DNA from: an uncultured Sphingomonas sp.
Lineage (GTDB): Bacteria; Pseudomonadota; Alphaproteobacteria; Sphingomonadales; Sphingomonadaceae
Reading direction: 5' to 3'
DNA length: 64,000 nucleotides
Assembly (NCBI RefSeq): GCF_913777625.1
Contig: NZ_CAJYTI010000005.1
Coordinates: forward strand, 1 to 64,000
Shown: positions 43,920 through 52,818 of the stretch, one piece after another
Numbering within the stretch: position 1 is the stretch's first letter
Layout: the number at the start of each line of letters is the position of its first letter
Made by a program: the position numbers and the translations under genes
Notes under the pieces: generated by a model
What the model was told of the DNA's origin: nothing
Databases searched by the model: none
The model's input: the letters and a program-made list of their open reading frames with translations, nothing else

Positions 43920-44456
43920 ATGGAATGGGCACGGCAGATCGCCTACATGGGCACCATGTCGCCGCTCAACGCCTTCCTGCTGTTCCTCGCCACCGTGCTC
44001 GGCATGGAGCTGTTTGCCTATGCCGCACATCGCTGGATCATGCACGGGCCGGGCTGGTTCCTTCACGCCAGCCATCACCGGCCCCGCACCGGCAACTGGG
44101 AGCTGAACGACCTGTATGCCGCGATTTTCGCGGTACCGTCGTTCGTGCTGCTGCTGGGCGGCGTGCAGCTCGGCTGGTGGCCGGGCTTCACCTGGATCGG
44201 CGCGGGGATCGCCGCCTATGGCGCGATTTATTTCGGCTTCCACGACCTGATCGTCCACAAGCGCATCCGCCACCGCTACATCCCGCGTTCCAGCTATATG
44301 AAGCGGATCGTCCAGGCGCACCGGCTCCACCATGCGGTACGCACCCGCAAGGGGACGGTGAGCTTCGGCTTCCTCTATGCGCCCAAGCCAGAGGTGCTGA
44401 AGGCGCAGCTGCGCGAAAGCGGCGCCGTCGTCCAGCGGATCACCATCCCGGATTGA
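43920..44456 (+). CDS. crtZ: Beta-carotene hydroxylase CrtZ
   Basis: 178-residue membrane di-iron hydroxylase that adds 3-hydroxyls to beta-ionone rings (zeaxanthin formation). The His motifs are clear: AHRWIMHGPGWFLHASHH, FGFHDLIVHKRIRHRY and VQAHRLHHAVRTRKGTV; four hydrophobic segments surround them. Sphingomonads make yellow hydroxylated carotenoids such as nostoxanthin, so the function fits, but other crt genes are not in this window. The ATG chosen is at 43920; nearer Met codons at 43947 and 43956 are possible. Confidence 0.93.
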   Translation: MEWARQIAYMGTMSPLNAFLLFLATVLGMELFAYAAHRWIMHGPGWFLHASHHRPRTGNWELNDLYAAIFAVPSFVLLLGGVQLGWWPGFTWIGAGIAAYGAIYFGFHDLIVHKRIRHRYIPRSSYMKRIVQAHRLHHAVRTRKGTVSFGFLYAPKPEVLKAQLRESGAVVQRITIPD

Positions 44457-44507
44457 GGCGTTTACCCGGATTGACGGCGGCGGCTCCCAGACCCACATTT
44501 TGGGCCT

Positions 44508-44921
44508 ATGGAACAGCTGAATCTCCCCGAATCCGAATGGCGCAAGCGCCTCACCCCCGAGCAGTTCCACGTGCTGCGCGAGGCCGGCACCGAGCGCCCG
44601 TTTGCGGGCCGCTACAACGACAACAAGGCCGACGGCATCTATCGCTGCGCCGGCTGCCAGCTGGAGCTGTTCGACAGCATCGACAAATATGATTCCGGCT
44701 CCGGCTGGCCCAGCTTCACCCAGCCGGTGGCGCCGGACCATGTCAGCGAGCATGCCGATGTCAGCCACGGCATGCGCCGGGTGGAGGTGCGCTGCGCCCG
44801 GTGCGACGGTCATCTCGGCCATGTCTTCCCCGACGGACCGCCGCCGACCGGCCTGCGCTACTGCATGAATTCGGTCAGCCTGGAGTTCCGGCCGCGCGCC
44901 GCAAGCGCATCGGCCGCCTGA
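44508..44921 (+). CDS. msrB: Peptide methionine-R-sulfoxide reductase MsrB
   Basis: 137 residues. Two CxxC zinc pairs ([10 protein letters not shown] and [14 protein letters not shown]) and the catalytic RYCMNSVSL Cys are present, as is [11 protein letters not shown]. It repairs methionine-R-sulfoxide in proteins using thioredoxin. The resolving Cys of some MsrB proteins is absent from its usual place, so sulfenic acid may be reduced directly. Length is normal. Confidence 0.95.
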   Translation: MEQLNLPESEWRKRLTPEQFHVLREAGTERPFAGRYNDNKADGIYRCAGCQLELFDSIDKYDSGSGWPSFTQPVAPDHVSEHADVSHGMRRVEVRCARCDGHLGHVFPDGPPPTGLRYCMNSVSLEFRPRAASASAA

Positions 44922-44979
44922 CCCGCGTGGCCAACTCCTTGTGAGAAGGCCCCGCACGCTGTAATCGCGGACCCCGTAC

Positions 44980-47121
44980 ATGGTCGCGAAATCGAAAACC
45001 GCAGCTGCGCCCTGGTGGCGCCGGGGCTCCTTCTGGAAGAAGTTCTTCCTCTGGTCGTTCTTCAGCGGCCTGGGGGTGGTGCTGATCGCCACCATCGCGC
45101 TGGTGATCGCCGTCTACTCGGCGCGCTCGACGCTGCCCAGCTTCGACGAGCTGAAATCCTCGCCCAACGGCCAGATGATCCGCGTCCACGCGGTCGACGG
45201 CACGGTGCTGGTCTCGCTCGGGCCGAGCTATGGCGACTGGATCAAGTACGACCAGATCCCGCAGGTGATGAAGGACGCGATCATCGCCACCGAGGATCGA
45301 CGCTTCGAATCCCACTGGGGCGTCGATCCCGTCGGCATCGTCCGCGGCGTGCGCAACAGCCTGGGCCATAAGGGCAGGGTGAGCGCTGTCTCGACGATCA
45401 CCCAGCAGCTGGCGCGCAACGTGTTCCTCACGCTCAAGCGCTCCTATGGCCGCAAGGTGCGCGAAGGCGTGCTGGCGCTGGCGCTGGAGCGCAAGTTTTC
45501 CAAGCAGCAGATCCTCGAGCTGTACCTCAACAAGGTCTATTTCGGCGGCGGCGCCTATGGCATCGATGCCGCCAGCCGCAAGTTCTTCGGCCATCCGGCG
45601 ACCAGCCTGAGCCTCGCCGAGGCCTCGGTGATCGCCGGCCTGGTCAAGGCGCCCTCGCATTATTCGCCGAGCGCCGACGCCCAGGCGGCGGTGGAGCGCG
45701 CCAGCGTGGTGCTCGACCTGATGGTGGAGACCGGCAAGATCAGCAAATCCGAAGCCGCGGCCACCGATCCGCGCACGGTGCAGCTGGCGCCCGAGCCCAA
45801 GCAGAACAGCGTCCGCTACTTCACCGACTGGGCGCTGCCGCAGCTGGAGACGCTGATCGACGAGACCGACGCGCCGCTCGATGTGTGGACCACGCTGGAC
45901 CTCAACATGCAGCGCAGCGCCGATGCCGCGATCCGCACCAACGCGCCGGACGGGGCACAGGGCGCGCTCGTCTCGATCGACCGCGACGGCGCAGTGCGCG
46001 CGATGGTGGGCGGCAAGGACTATGTGTCCTCGATCTACAACCGCGCGACCCAGGCGCAGCGCCAGCCGGGTTCTTCGTTCAAGCTGTTCGTCTATCTGGC
46101 CGCACTCGAAGCCGGGCATAAGCCGGACGACATCGTCGTCGACGAACCGATCACGATCGACGGGTGGAGCCCGCGCAACGATTCGCGCCGCAACAGCGGC
46201 CCGATCACCATCCGCACCGCCTTCGCCTATTCGGTGAACACCATCGCGGCGAAGCTGGGCCAGGAGGTGGGCTTCACCACCGTGGCGGACATGGCGAAGC
46301 GCTTCGGCATCACCACGCCGGTCAACACCCAGCCGGCGATGGTGCTCGGCACCTCCAACGTACGCCTGATCGACATGACCCGCGCCTTCGCCTCGGTCGG
46401 CAACAACGGCGTGGCGGTGACCCCCTATGGCATCACCCGCGTGACCGCGAACGGCAAGGTGATCTACCAGCACGAGGTGGATACGAGCCATGTGCTCGTC
46501 GCCAACTATGTCGCCGCGCAGATGATCGACCTGATGCAGACCGCAGTCGCCACCGGCACCGGCCGCGCCGCGCAGATCGGCCGTCCGGTGGCGGGCAAGA
46601 CCGGCACGACCACGTCGAACAAGGATGGCTGGTTCATCGGCTTCTCCAGCGGCCTCACCACGGGCGTGTGGATGGGCCGGGACGATGCCAAGGTGGTGCC
46701 GGGCCTGCAGGGCGGCCGGGCCCCGGCGCGCGCCTTCCACGACTTCATGATCCAGGCGGTCGCCAACCGCCCGATCGAACAGTTCGAGACGCAGCTGACC
46801 CCGCCCGACAACATGCTGGAGCCCGATGCGGATGCCTATGGTGCGCCCGACAACGGCATGATGGTCGATCAGGACGGCAACCCGATCGCCCAGCCGCCGC
46901 AGGTGCCGGTGGAGCCGCAGGACGGCGACGGCAGCGACGGCGCCGCGCCGGTCCAGCAGGGCGGCCGTCCGGCACCGGTCCAGCCGCAACAGGGCGAGAA
47001 GCTCGATCGCGACTGGATCAACCGGATGACCGGCCGTGCGCCGGCGCAGCAGCAGCCCAATCGCCCGCAGCAGCGCCAGCCTGCCCCGCAGGACCGCCAG
47101 CGCCCCAACGACGAATATTAA
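44980..47121 (+). CDS. Penicillin-binding protein 1A-type transglycosylase/transpeptidase
   Basis: 713-residue bifunctional peptidoglycan synthase. An N-terminal membrane anchor (about 20-48), then GT51 with ATEDRRFESHWGVDP (catalytic Glu near residue 108) and STITQQLARNVFLTLKR, and a transpeptidase with QPGSSFKLFVYLAALE (SxxK near 366), SVN, and KTGTTTSNKDGWFIGF near 542. A Gln/Pro-rich ~95-residue C-terminal tail is disordered. Its stop shares TTAA with the convergent YgjP-like gene. Confidence 0.94.
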   Translation: MVAKSKTAAAPWWRRGSFWKKFFLWSFFSGLGVVLIATIALVIAVYSARSTLPSFDELKSSPNGQMIRVHAVDGTVLVSLGPSYGDWIKYDQIPQVMKDAIIATEDRRFESHWGVDPVGIVRGVRNSLGHKGRVSAVSTITQQLARNVFLTLKRSYGRKVREGVLALALERKFSKQQILELYLNKVYFGGGAYGIDAASRKFFGHPATSLSLAEASVIAGLVKAPSHYSPSADAQAAVERASVVLDLMVETGKISKSEAAATDPRTVQLAPEPKQNSVRYFTDWALPQLETLIDETDAPLDVWTTLDLNMQRSADAAIRTNAPDGAQGALVSIDRDGAVRAMVGGKDYVSSIYNRATQAQRQPGSSFKLFVYLAALEAGHKPDDIVVDEPITIDGWSPRNDSRRNSGPITIRTAFAYSVNTIAAKLGQEVGFTTVADMAKRFGITTPVNTQPAMVLGTSNVRLIDMTRAFASVGNNGVAVTPYGITRVTANGKVIYQHEVDTSHVLVANYVAAQMIDLMQTAVATGTGRAAQIGRPVAGKTGTTTSNKDGWFIGFSSGLTTGVWMGRDDAKVVPGLQGGRAPARAFHDFMIQAVANRPIEQFETQLTPPDNMLEPDADAYGAPDNGMMVDQDGNPIAQPPQVPVEPQDGDGSDGAAPVQQGGRPAPVQPQQGEKLDRDWINRMTGRAPAQQQPNRPQQRQPAPQDRQRPNDEY

Positions 47122-47789
47122 GCCCGGCCCACCCAGTGCAGCCCGGCACCATGGCGGCGTAGCCAGTGCCGGTGCGGGGTGGGGTCGGCGCCGTAGAGCT
47201 GCTCGACCAGCGCGTGGAAGTCGGGGCCGTGGTTCATGTGCACCCGATGCGCGACTTCATGGGCCACCGTTGCCCGGCGGACCGCGCTGGGCGCGAGGAT
47301 GAGCCGCCAGCTATAGCGGATCACACCGGTCGAGGCACAGCTGCCCCAGCGGCTTCGGGCATCGCCGATCGCCACCTTGGTGACCCGAACGCCCGCCAGT
47401 GCCGCATAGTGCGCGGTCTCCTCGCTCAGCACCCGCAGCGCCTCGGCGCGCAGCCAGCGCTCGACCCGGCGGCCGAGCCCCTCCCCGGTACCGCCGCACA
47501 GCAGCTGGTCGCCCTCGCGCCGCACGCCGCGCACGCCTGCCGCCGGCCAGACGATGGTCAGCTCGCCGTCGCCGAAGGGCAGGGTGGCGCCCGGCACGAA
47601 GGGTCGCCCGCCCGGCAGGCGCTCGCGCTGGGCGTCGATCCAGCCCTGCTGCTCGCCTACCCATTGCATCGCCTTGGCGAGGCTGGCGCGCGGCGGAATC
47701 GTCAGGCGCACCTTGCCGTCGCGGGGATCGATCGCGAGCCGCATCCGCCGCGCGCGGGGATGGCGGATCACTTCGAGCCCCTCGATCAA
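47118..47789 (-). CDS. YgjP/SprT-like zinc metallopeptidase (M48/DUF45)
   Basis: 223 residues. The zinc site is VAHEVAHRVHMNHGPDFHAL (HExxH plus a later His), preceded by SRWGSCASTGVIRYSWRLIL, a DUF45 hallmark. TTG 47789 overlaps the stop of the YcgN gene (TTGA), GTG 47771 is a second choice; the longer frame upstream belongs to another gene's strand. Peptide substrate unknown. It is the last gene of a SCO-YcgN-YgjP operon. Confidence 0.9.
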   Translation of the reverse strand: MIEGLEVIRHPRARRMRLAIDPRDGKVRLTIPPRASLAKAMQWVGEQQGWIDAQRERLPGGRPFVPGATLPFGDGELTIVWPAAGVRGVRREGDQLLCGGTGEGLGRRVERWLRAEALRVLSEETAHYAALAGVRVTKVAIGDARSRWGSCASTGVIRYSWRLILAPSAVRRATVAHEVAHRVHMNHGPDFHALVEQLYGADPTPHRHWLRRHGAGLHWVGRA

Positions 47790-48220
47790 AGGCGGCGGTC
47801 CGTCATGTGATGTTCGAGGTCGCCGGCATCGTCCTCGGAGATCGTCCAGCCGCGCGTGGATTCGCCCGCCATGTGCACCGCCTCGCGGTCGCCGCTGACG
47901 AGATAATGCCAGTCGGGCAGCTTCTCGCCATTGGCGCGCAGCCGATAGGCACAGGTGCTGGGCAGCCATTCGATGTCGCGAACGTTGCGCGTCGTCAGCC
48001 GCACGCATTCGGGCACATAGGCGCGGCGGTGCTTATAATCCTTGCACAGCCCCATGCGACGATCGAGCAGCTTGCAGGCGACGTTGGTCGCGAACAGTTC
48101 GCCCGTCTCCTCATCCTCCAGCTTGTGGAGGCAGCATTTGCCACAGCCGTCGCACAAGGCTTCCCACTGCGCGCGATCGAGCGCCTCCAGCGGCAGATCT
48201 TCCCAGAATTTGATGGTCAC
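47786..48220 (-). CDS. YcgN-like cysteine cluster protein
   Basis: 144 residues. Cysteine pattern CDGCGKCCLHKL near residue 25, ACKLLDRRMGLCKDY near 50, PECVRLT and STCAYR suggests a metal or Fe-S cluster (UPF0153/YkgJ-like). GTG 48220 overlaps the SCO gene stop; TTG 48229 is an alternative. Its role is unknown, and the SCO neighbour (copper delivery, redox) is consistent with metal handling. Confidence 0.9.
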   Translation of the reverse strand: MTIKFWEDLPLEALDRAQWEALCDGCGKCCLHKLEDEETGELFATNVACKLLDRRMGLCKDYKHRRAYVPECVRLTTRNVRDIEWLPSTCAYRLRANGEKLPDWHYLVSGDREAVHMAGESTRGWTISEDDAGDLEHHMTDRRL

Positions 48221-48798
48221 CGCACCCAATGCTCAAGCTCGGCGACGATCGCCGGGGGATCCTTCTCCAGCGGCAGGCTGGTGATCGGCTTGCCGTCCGG
48301 GCCCATCAGATAGGCCACTTGCGTATGGCCCATGAGATAGCCCGACGGCGTCGGCTGCTTCATATAGGCAATCGCATAGGCCTTCGCCACCTGCGCGATG
48401 GCCTCCGGCTTGCCGGTAAGGCCGACCAGGCGCGGATGGAAATTGCCGACATATTGCTTGAGCTGCGCCGGCCCGTCGCGCTCGGGATCGACGGTGATGA
48501 ACAGCGGCACGATCTTCTGCGCCGTGCGCGGTGCCTGCTTGTCGAGCGTGCGCAACGCCGCGCCGATCTTGGCAAGGTCCGTCGGGCACACGTCCGGGCA
48601 ATAGGTGTAGCCGAAATAGACAATGCGGTACCTGCCCGCGAAGTCGGCATCGGTGACCGTCTTGCCGTCCTGATTGACGAGGGTGAAGGGCCCGCCGATC
48701 CGTGCGCCAGCCAGGGGCGGCGCCTCCGAAGACGCCCCCCCGCAGGCGGAAAGCGCCAGCATTGCGGAAGGTATCAACGCGCGAAACATCCAGTTCAT
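48217..48798 (-). CDS. SCO-family copper/redox lipoprotein
   Basis: 193-residue thioredoxin-fold protein. The N-terminal FRALIPSAMLALSAC is a lipoprotein signal. The copper site is FGYTYCPDVCPTDLA (CxxxC) with the distal His in LMGHTQVAYLM, as in SenC/Sco1 proteins that deliver copper to cytochrome oxidase. First gene of a three-gene operon with YcgN- and YgjP-like genes, each overlapping by 4 bases; no cytochrome oxidase genes are adjacent. Confidence 0.93.
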   Translation of the reverse strand: MNWMFRALIPSAMLALSACGGASSEAPPLAGARIGGPFTLVNQDGKTVTDADFAGRYRIVYFGYTYCPDVCPTDLAKIGAALRTLDKQAPRTAQKIVPLFITVDPERDGPAQLKQYVGNFHPRLVGLTGKPEAIAQVAKAYAIAYMKQPTPSGYLMGHTQVAYLMGPDGKPITSLPLEKDPPAIVAELEHWVR

Positions 48799-48869
48799 GG
48801 TAACCACCGCCAGTCTTTGCTACGAGGGTCGCCGCATCCGTCGCCAGTATCGAAGGTACCGATCCAGCA

Positions 48870-49487
48870 ATGACGTCCCGTCTCGCCTCTGCCGCCGTCG
48901 CGGCCCTGCTTCTCCTGCCGCTTCCCGCTTTTGCCCAGGGCATGGGCCAGCCGCGCGAAAGCATCCAGTTCCTCGACGCGATCCGTAAGCAGGACGGGAA
49001 CAAGGTCAACGAGTTCCTGCGCGACAAGGCCAGCTCGCTGATCAACGTCAAGGATCCGTACGGCACGGGCGAGTCGGCGCTGCACATCGTCGTCAAGCGC
49101 CAGGATCCGACCTATCTCTCGGTGCTGATCAACCAGCCGGGCGTCAACGTGAACATCCAGGATCGCGAGGGCAACACCCCGCTGCTCTTTGCCGCCAGCC
49201 TTGGCTGGGGTGCGGGCGTCGACGCACTGATCGCCAAGAAGGCCAATGTGAACCTCGCCAACAACGGCGGCGTCACCCCGCTGATCCGCGCGGTGCTTGC
49301 CCATGATTCCGAGGTCGTGAAGAAGCTGCTCGACGCCGGTGCCGACCCCGATCGCGCCGATTTCGGCGGCGGCCTGTCGGCCCGCGAATATGCCGCGCGC
49401 GAGACGCGCTACCCGACGATCGCCAAGCTGCTCGCCGATGCTCCCAAGGTGGGCCGGGCCGCCGCCGCCGCGGGCCCCAAGCTCTAA
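48870..49487 (+). CDS. Exported ankyrin-repeat protein
   Basis: 205 residues. Signal peptide AAVAALLLLPLPAFAQ, then about four ankyrin repeats (LLINVKDPYGTGESALHIVV-like, VNIQDREGNTPLLFAASLGW, VNLANNGGVTPLIRAVLA, DPDRADFGGGLSAREYAA). Ankyrin proteins of this size work as periplasmic protein-binding scaffolds, sometimes with catalases or redox partners; no partner is visible. Divergent from the SCO gene. Confidence 0.9.
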   Translation: MTSRLASAAVAALLLLPLPAFAQGMGQPRESIQFLDAIRKQDGNKVNEFLRDKASSLINVKDPYGTGESALHIVVKRQDPTYLSVLINQPGVNVNIQDREGNTPLLFAASLGWGAGVDALIAKKANVNLANNGGVTPLIRAVLAHDSEVVKKLLDAGADPDRADFGGGLSAREYAARETRYPTIAKLLADAPKVGRAAAAAGPKL

Positions 49488-49494
49488 GCCTTGC

Positions 49495-49992
49495 TCAGAA
49501 CCCGTCGGCGACGTCGGGATCGAGCATGCCCAGCAGCCTTCGTCCCGCACGCCGGGCGAAGGCGAGCGTGGCCTTGCGCCGCGCTGCCGCCGCCAGCGGT
49601 ATCGTCGCCGCCTCGCGCGCGACCGCCGCATCATAGCGATCGGCGACGATCAGGCCGGTACGTTCGGGGAGGAAATGCTGCTGGTCGAGCGGCCGCAGGT
49701 CGAATCCCTGTGGCACCGCCCAGAAGAAGCGGTCGCAATGCTCGAGATATTCGGGCCATTTGCCGTCGCCGAGCAGGTCCGCGCGCGATACCTTGATCTC
49801 CACGATGACGATATTGCCGCGCGCATCCAGCGCCATCAGGTCGACCCGGCGGCCACCGTCCAGCGGTACTTCGGCGATCGCCACGCAATCATGCCGCAGC
49901 AGCATCCGGCAGACCCCGCGCACGACATCCGCCGCGACCAGCGCGTCGGCCGAGGCGGAGAAACTGGCGGGGAGGGGCTGATGGGCGTTCAT
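49495..49992 (-). CDS. mmcB: MmcB-family DNA repair protein
   Basis: 165 residues with a PD-(D/E)xK nuclease-like core: RRVDLMALDARGNIVIVEIK, then VSRADLLGDGKWPEYLEHCD. This matches Caulobacter MmcB, implicated in DNA repair with ImuBC-type mutagenesis. ATG 49992 is preferred to 50010. Regulation by LexA or the cell cycle is common in relatives, but no clear box is seen. It converges on the ankyrin gene, with 7 bases between the stops. Confidence 0.85.
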   Translation of the reverse strand: MNAHQPLPASFSASADALVAADVVRGVCRMLLRHDCVAIAEVPLDGGRRVDLMALDARGNIVIVEIKVSRADLLGDGKWPEYLEHCDRFFWAVPQGFDLRPLDQQHFLPERTGLIVADRYDAAVAREAATIPLAAAARRKATLAFARRAGRRLLGMLDPDVADGF

Positions 49993-50026
49993 GCGAACGG
50001 TATAGAACATTCAGCGAACACGAAAA

Positions 50027-50050
50027 AGCCGCCGAATCGCTTCGGCGGCT
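50027..50050 (-). terminator. Intrinsic terminator of the cell-wall hydrolase gene
   Basis: AGCCGCCGAA-TCGC-TTCGGCGGCT, perfect 10-base arms; on the minus strand the hairpin is followed by a TTTTT run. It lies 26 bases after the hydrolase stop. Confidence 0.9.
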
Positions 50051-50075
50051 CTTTCAGGCGATCGGGATGCGCCGA

Positions 50076-50720
50076 TCAGCGATAGAAGACGTGGTTTCCT
50101 ACCGTTGCCACGGTACGGCCGGTGCCGGCGCCGACATAGCGCGCATGGAAGAACAAGGCGCCTTCGGCCGGGCTCTCCCACAGATTCTTGCGGGCGACCT
50201 GTGCCACGGCAAGGGCGCGGCGCCATTGGGCATTCGCCGGCGGGGTCGGCAGCTTGCCGCCACGTACGAACGAGAACTGGCCCTTCTGCGTCATGACCGA
50301 GCATACCGTGCGGGGGAATCGACCCGAGGTGCTGCGATTGAGGATCACGTCGGCAACGGCAAGCTGGCCGGAGAGCGGCTCGCTGCGTGCCTCGTAATAG
50401 ACGCCGGTGGCCAGGCAGCGCAGCTCGCGATCGTCTTCCATCGCGGCGGCAACGTCCTGCTGCGCGGCGACCGCATCGGACAGGCTGGCATATTCTGTGG
50501 CGAGCGCGGGGTCGCCCTGCTGTTCCACCGCAGCCTGGGGCGCGGGAACCTGCTGGGCCGGAGGGGCGTTTTCTGCCCGTGCGGGTGCGGATGGAACCGT
50601 GACCTGAACCTGCTGGGCCTGCTGCGGGAGCGGCGCGAGGTTGAGCGTGGCGGCATTGGCAAGTGCCCCAGCGCAGAAGGTCACAGCTGCGAAAGTGGCA
50701 GCCCGCGGCAGAAACTTCAT
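50076..50720 (-). CDS. SleB/CwlJ-family cell-wall hydrolase
   Basis: 214-residue exported hydrolase. Signal peptide (LPRAATFAAVTFCAGALA), a Pro/Gln/Ala-rich linker (about 30-110), then the Hydrolase_2 domain: CLATGVYYEARSEPLSGQLA with the catalytic Glu, VILNRSTSGRFPRTVC, QFSFVRGG and ALFFHARYV. SleB-type enzymes are lytic transglycosylases or amidases of peptidoglycan; outside sporeformers they act in wall remodelling. Normal length for alphaproteobacteria. Confidence 0.92.
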   Translation of the reverse strand: MKFLPRAATFAAVTFCAGALANAATLNLAPLPQQAQQVQVTVPSAPARAENAPPAQQVPAPQAAVEQQGDPALATEYASLSDAVAAQQDVAAAMEDDRELRCLATGVYYEARSEPLSGQLAVADVILNRSTSGRFPRTVCSVMTQKGQFSFVRGGKLPTPPANAQWRRALAVAQVARKNLWESPAEGALFFHARYVGAGTGRTVATVGNHVFYR

Positions 50721-50879
50721 TACAGATCAATGTTATGCGGTTGGCGCGCGGATGACCGTATCTCTTCCGAGAACTGCCCCCGGGCGTACCCCCCGACTGC
50801 GTAACCGCTCGACTTCACACCCCGAACGGCACAACGCGACGTGTTATGGCAGGTGCTTGGCCGGGGGAGGGTTACGGTG

Positions 50880-51221
50880 TCAACAAAGGTTCATCGTTTC
50901 AGCGGCGAACCGTTCGGCGCCTGCGATATCCAGTTCGACGACCCACAAATCGGCATCGCGCTCGCGGCGGCGTCGCCAATAGGCAAGTGCCTCGGCCTCG
51001 TCGGCAAGGTCCTTGGGACCTGATGGAAGAAGGGCAGGCACACCTTCCGGGCCAGTTCCGCGCTCGACGAAGCGTGGATTGCAGCCGCGCTCGAGCAACA
51101 GCAGCAGGACTGCGCCGGACATGGGATCGCCTTTGGCGAGTACCATCGCCGATCCGCCCTCAGCATCGGCTCGTCGCACCAGCGCGCTCACCAGCATCGT
51201 GCTGGTCAGCCGCGGCGTCAT
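50880..51221 (-). CDS. DUF1491 family protein
   Basis: 113-residue cytoplasmic protein known mainly from alphaproteobacteria: SALVRRADAEGGSAMVLAKG, DPMSGAVLLLLLERG and RRRERDADLWVVELDIAGA are the recognisable blocks. Function unknown. It starts within the stop of the thioesterase gene (4-base overlap) and is the last member of the leftward operon that begins near the replication origin. Confidence 0.85.
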   Translation of the reverse strand: MTPRLTSTMLVSALVRRADAEGGSAMVLAKGDPMSGAVLLLLLERGCNPRFVERGTGPEGVPALLPSGPKDLADEAEALAYWRRRRERDADLWVVELDIAGAERFAAETMNLC

Positions 51222-51685
51222 GCGGCGCGATAGCCGGGCAGGGTGGCGAGCGGGATACGCGAGCGCATGAAGGTACCGGTACCCCGCGCCGCCTCCTCGC
51301 CATTGGCGTCGATCAGGCGCGCCTCGCCCACGAACACGCGGCGCTGGCCGCTTACCCAGCGGCCTTCGGCGATCACCGGCCCCTCGGGCAGCGGCTTCGT
51401 CAGCAGCAGGTTGAACGCGGTCGTCAGCAGGAAGCGATCGGTGACGAGGCTATTGGCCGCGTAGAAGGCGGCGTCGTCCAGCATCTTGAAATAGCTGGTG
51501 CCGTGGGCCGCTCCCGCTGCGTGGAAATAGCGCGACTCCACCTCGAAGCGGATCCGCGCGACTCCGGCTTCGGGAATTTCGAGAACCGACGGGAACAGCT
51601 GGTTGATCGGCGCGGCGGCGTAGAGCGATTCGAGCGCTCGGAAATGCGCCTCGGCCCCGGTCGGCGCCGTGTCAGGCGGCGTCAC
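51218..51685 (-). CDS. PaaI-type acyl-CoA thioesterase
   Basis: 155-residue hotdog-fold protein. AAGAAHGTSYFKMLDDAAFYAANS is the PaaI/Acot13-like active helix with the GxxHG...DDAA pattern; FLLTTAFNLLLTKPLPEG and VAEG-like strands complete the fold. Probably releases CoA from a fatty or phenylacetyl-type acyl-CoA; the substrate is unknown. It overlaps ptsN by 14 bases, so the two are cotranslated. Confidence 0.9.
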   Translation of the reverse strand: MTPPDTAPTGAEAHFRALESLYAAAPINQLFPSVLEIPEAGVARIRFEVESRYFHAAGAAHGTSYFKMLDDAAFYAANSLVTDRFLLTTAFNLLLTKPLPEGPVIAEGRWVSGQRRVFVGEARLIDANGEEAARGTGTFMRSRIPLATLPGYRAA

Positions 51686-52139
51686 GCGCCTCGACTCCGG
51701 TCAGCAGCACGTAGAGCGCATCGGGCGAGCCTGCGCCGCGCAGCTTTTCGGCAAAGGGGCGCTCGCGCAGGCGGCGCGACACCGAGGCGAGCGCCTTCAG
51801 ATGCTCGGCCCCGGCGTTGGCCGGCGACAGCAGCATGAACACCAGGTCCACCGGCAGATCATCGATCGCACCAAAATCGACCGGCTGGGCAAGACGCGCG
51901 AACACCCCGCACACGCGCGGCAGGTCGTCCAGCCGCGCATGGGGAATGGCGATACCGCCGCCGAAGCCGGTGGAGCCCAGCCGCTCGCGCTCGATCAGCC
52001 GCTCGGCCACCAGCTTGGCGTCGACGCCGTGCGCCGCTGCCGCCGCAGACCCGAGCTGCTGGAACAGCGCCTTCTTGTTGCTTGCCACCACGCCGGCGAG
52101 CACCGCCTCCGGCACGAGCAAATCGCTCAAATCAGTCAT
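51672..52139 (-). CDS. ptsN: Nitrogen PTS EIIA-like regulator PtsN
   Basis: 155-residue EIIA-Ntr. The phosphorylated His is in GGGIAIPHARLDDL (His67), and VDLVFMLLSPANAGAEHLKALA is the family core. It receives phosphate from the EI-Ntr/NPr chain and regulates K+ uptake, sensor kinases and carbon/nitrogen balance; it carries no sugar domain. It follows hpf, as in many proteobacteria, though rpoN, which is common beside it, is not here. Confidence 0.95.
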   Translation of the reverse strand: MTDLSDLLVPEAVLAGVVASNKKALFQQLGSAAAAAHGVDAKLVAERLIERERLGSTGFGGGIAIPHARLDDLPRVCGVFARLAQPVDFGAIDDLPVDLVFMLLSPANAGAEHLKALASVSRRLRERPFAEKLRGAGSPDALYVLLTGVEARDAA

Positions 52140-52183
52140 TTACTCGTTCCAAAGAAGCGGCTGCCCGCAGGCAGGCTGGCGCC

Positions 52184-52783
52184 TTACGCCGGTGCGCGGT
52201 TGGGCTCAACCCAGCCGATCGTCCCGTCCCCGCGGCGATACACCATATTATAGGCGCCGGTGCCGCTGTTGCGGAACAGCAACGCGTTGGTATTGCGCAA
52301 GTCCAGCATCATCACCGCATCCGAAACCGTCGCATCCGGCACGTCGACCCGAGTCTCGGCGATCACCAGCGGGGCGTCGGCGACTTCCTCCTCGGCATGC
52401 GGCTCCTGGAACAGGGTGTAGCCGGCATTGTCGAAGCCGTTGTCATAGGCGCCGCCTTCGGCCAGCGCGATCACTTCGTTCGGGCGTCGGTCCTTGAGGC
52501 GACGGACATAACGGCGCAGCTGCTTGTCGATCCGGTCCGCCGCGCCATCGAACGCACCATGCGCTTCCATGCCGCTGTTGGTCGCCTTGAGCACGAGCCC
52601 CTGCGTCACGTGCATCACGATGTCGCATTTGAAGCCGTTGTCGTGCGGCCCCTTGCCGAAGGTGATCTGCGAGGAAATGGCGCGGGAGAAATACTTGTCG
52701 GCGATACCCTGGACCCGATCCGTCACCTGCGTCTTGAGCGCCTCGCCCGTATCGACCTGATGCCCCGAGATCCGGATATCCAT
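52184..52783 (-). CDS. hpf: Ribosome hibernation-promoting factor, long form
   Basis: 199 residues: an N-terminal S30AE domain (about 1-105; MDIRISGHQVDTGEALKTQV, KGPHDNGFKCDIVMHV) and a C-terminal dimerisation domain (about 140-195; LDLRNTNALLFRNSGTGAY, VYRRGDGTIGWVEPN). Long HPF makes 100S ribosome dimers in stationary phase. ATG 52783 has GTGGAGG upstream. It sits 35 bases after dnaQ and 44 before ptsN. Confidence 0.95.
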   Translation of the reverse strand: MDIRISGHQVDTGEALKTQVTDRVQGIADKYFSRAISSQITFGKGPHDNGFKCDIVMHVTQGLVLKATNSGMEAHGAFDGAADRIDKQLRRYVRRLKDRRPNEVIALAEGGAYDNGFDNAGYTLFQEPHAEEEVADAPLVIAETRVDVPDATVSDAVMMLDLRNTNALLFRNSGTGAYNMVYRRGDGTIGWVEPNRAPA

Positions 52784-52818
52784 AATGTACCTCCACTTCG
52801 CAATTAAGGACGAGCGAC

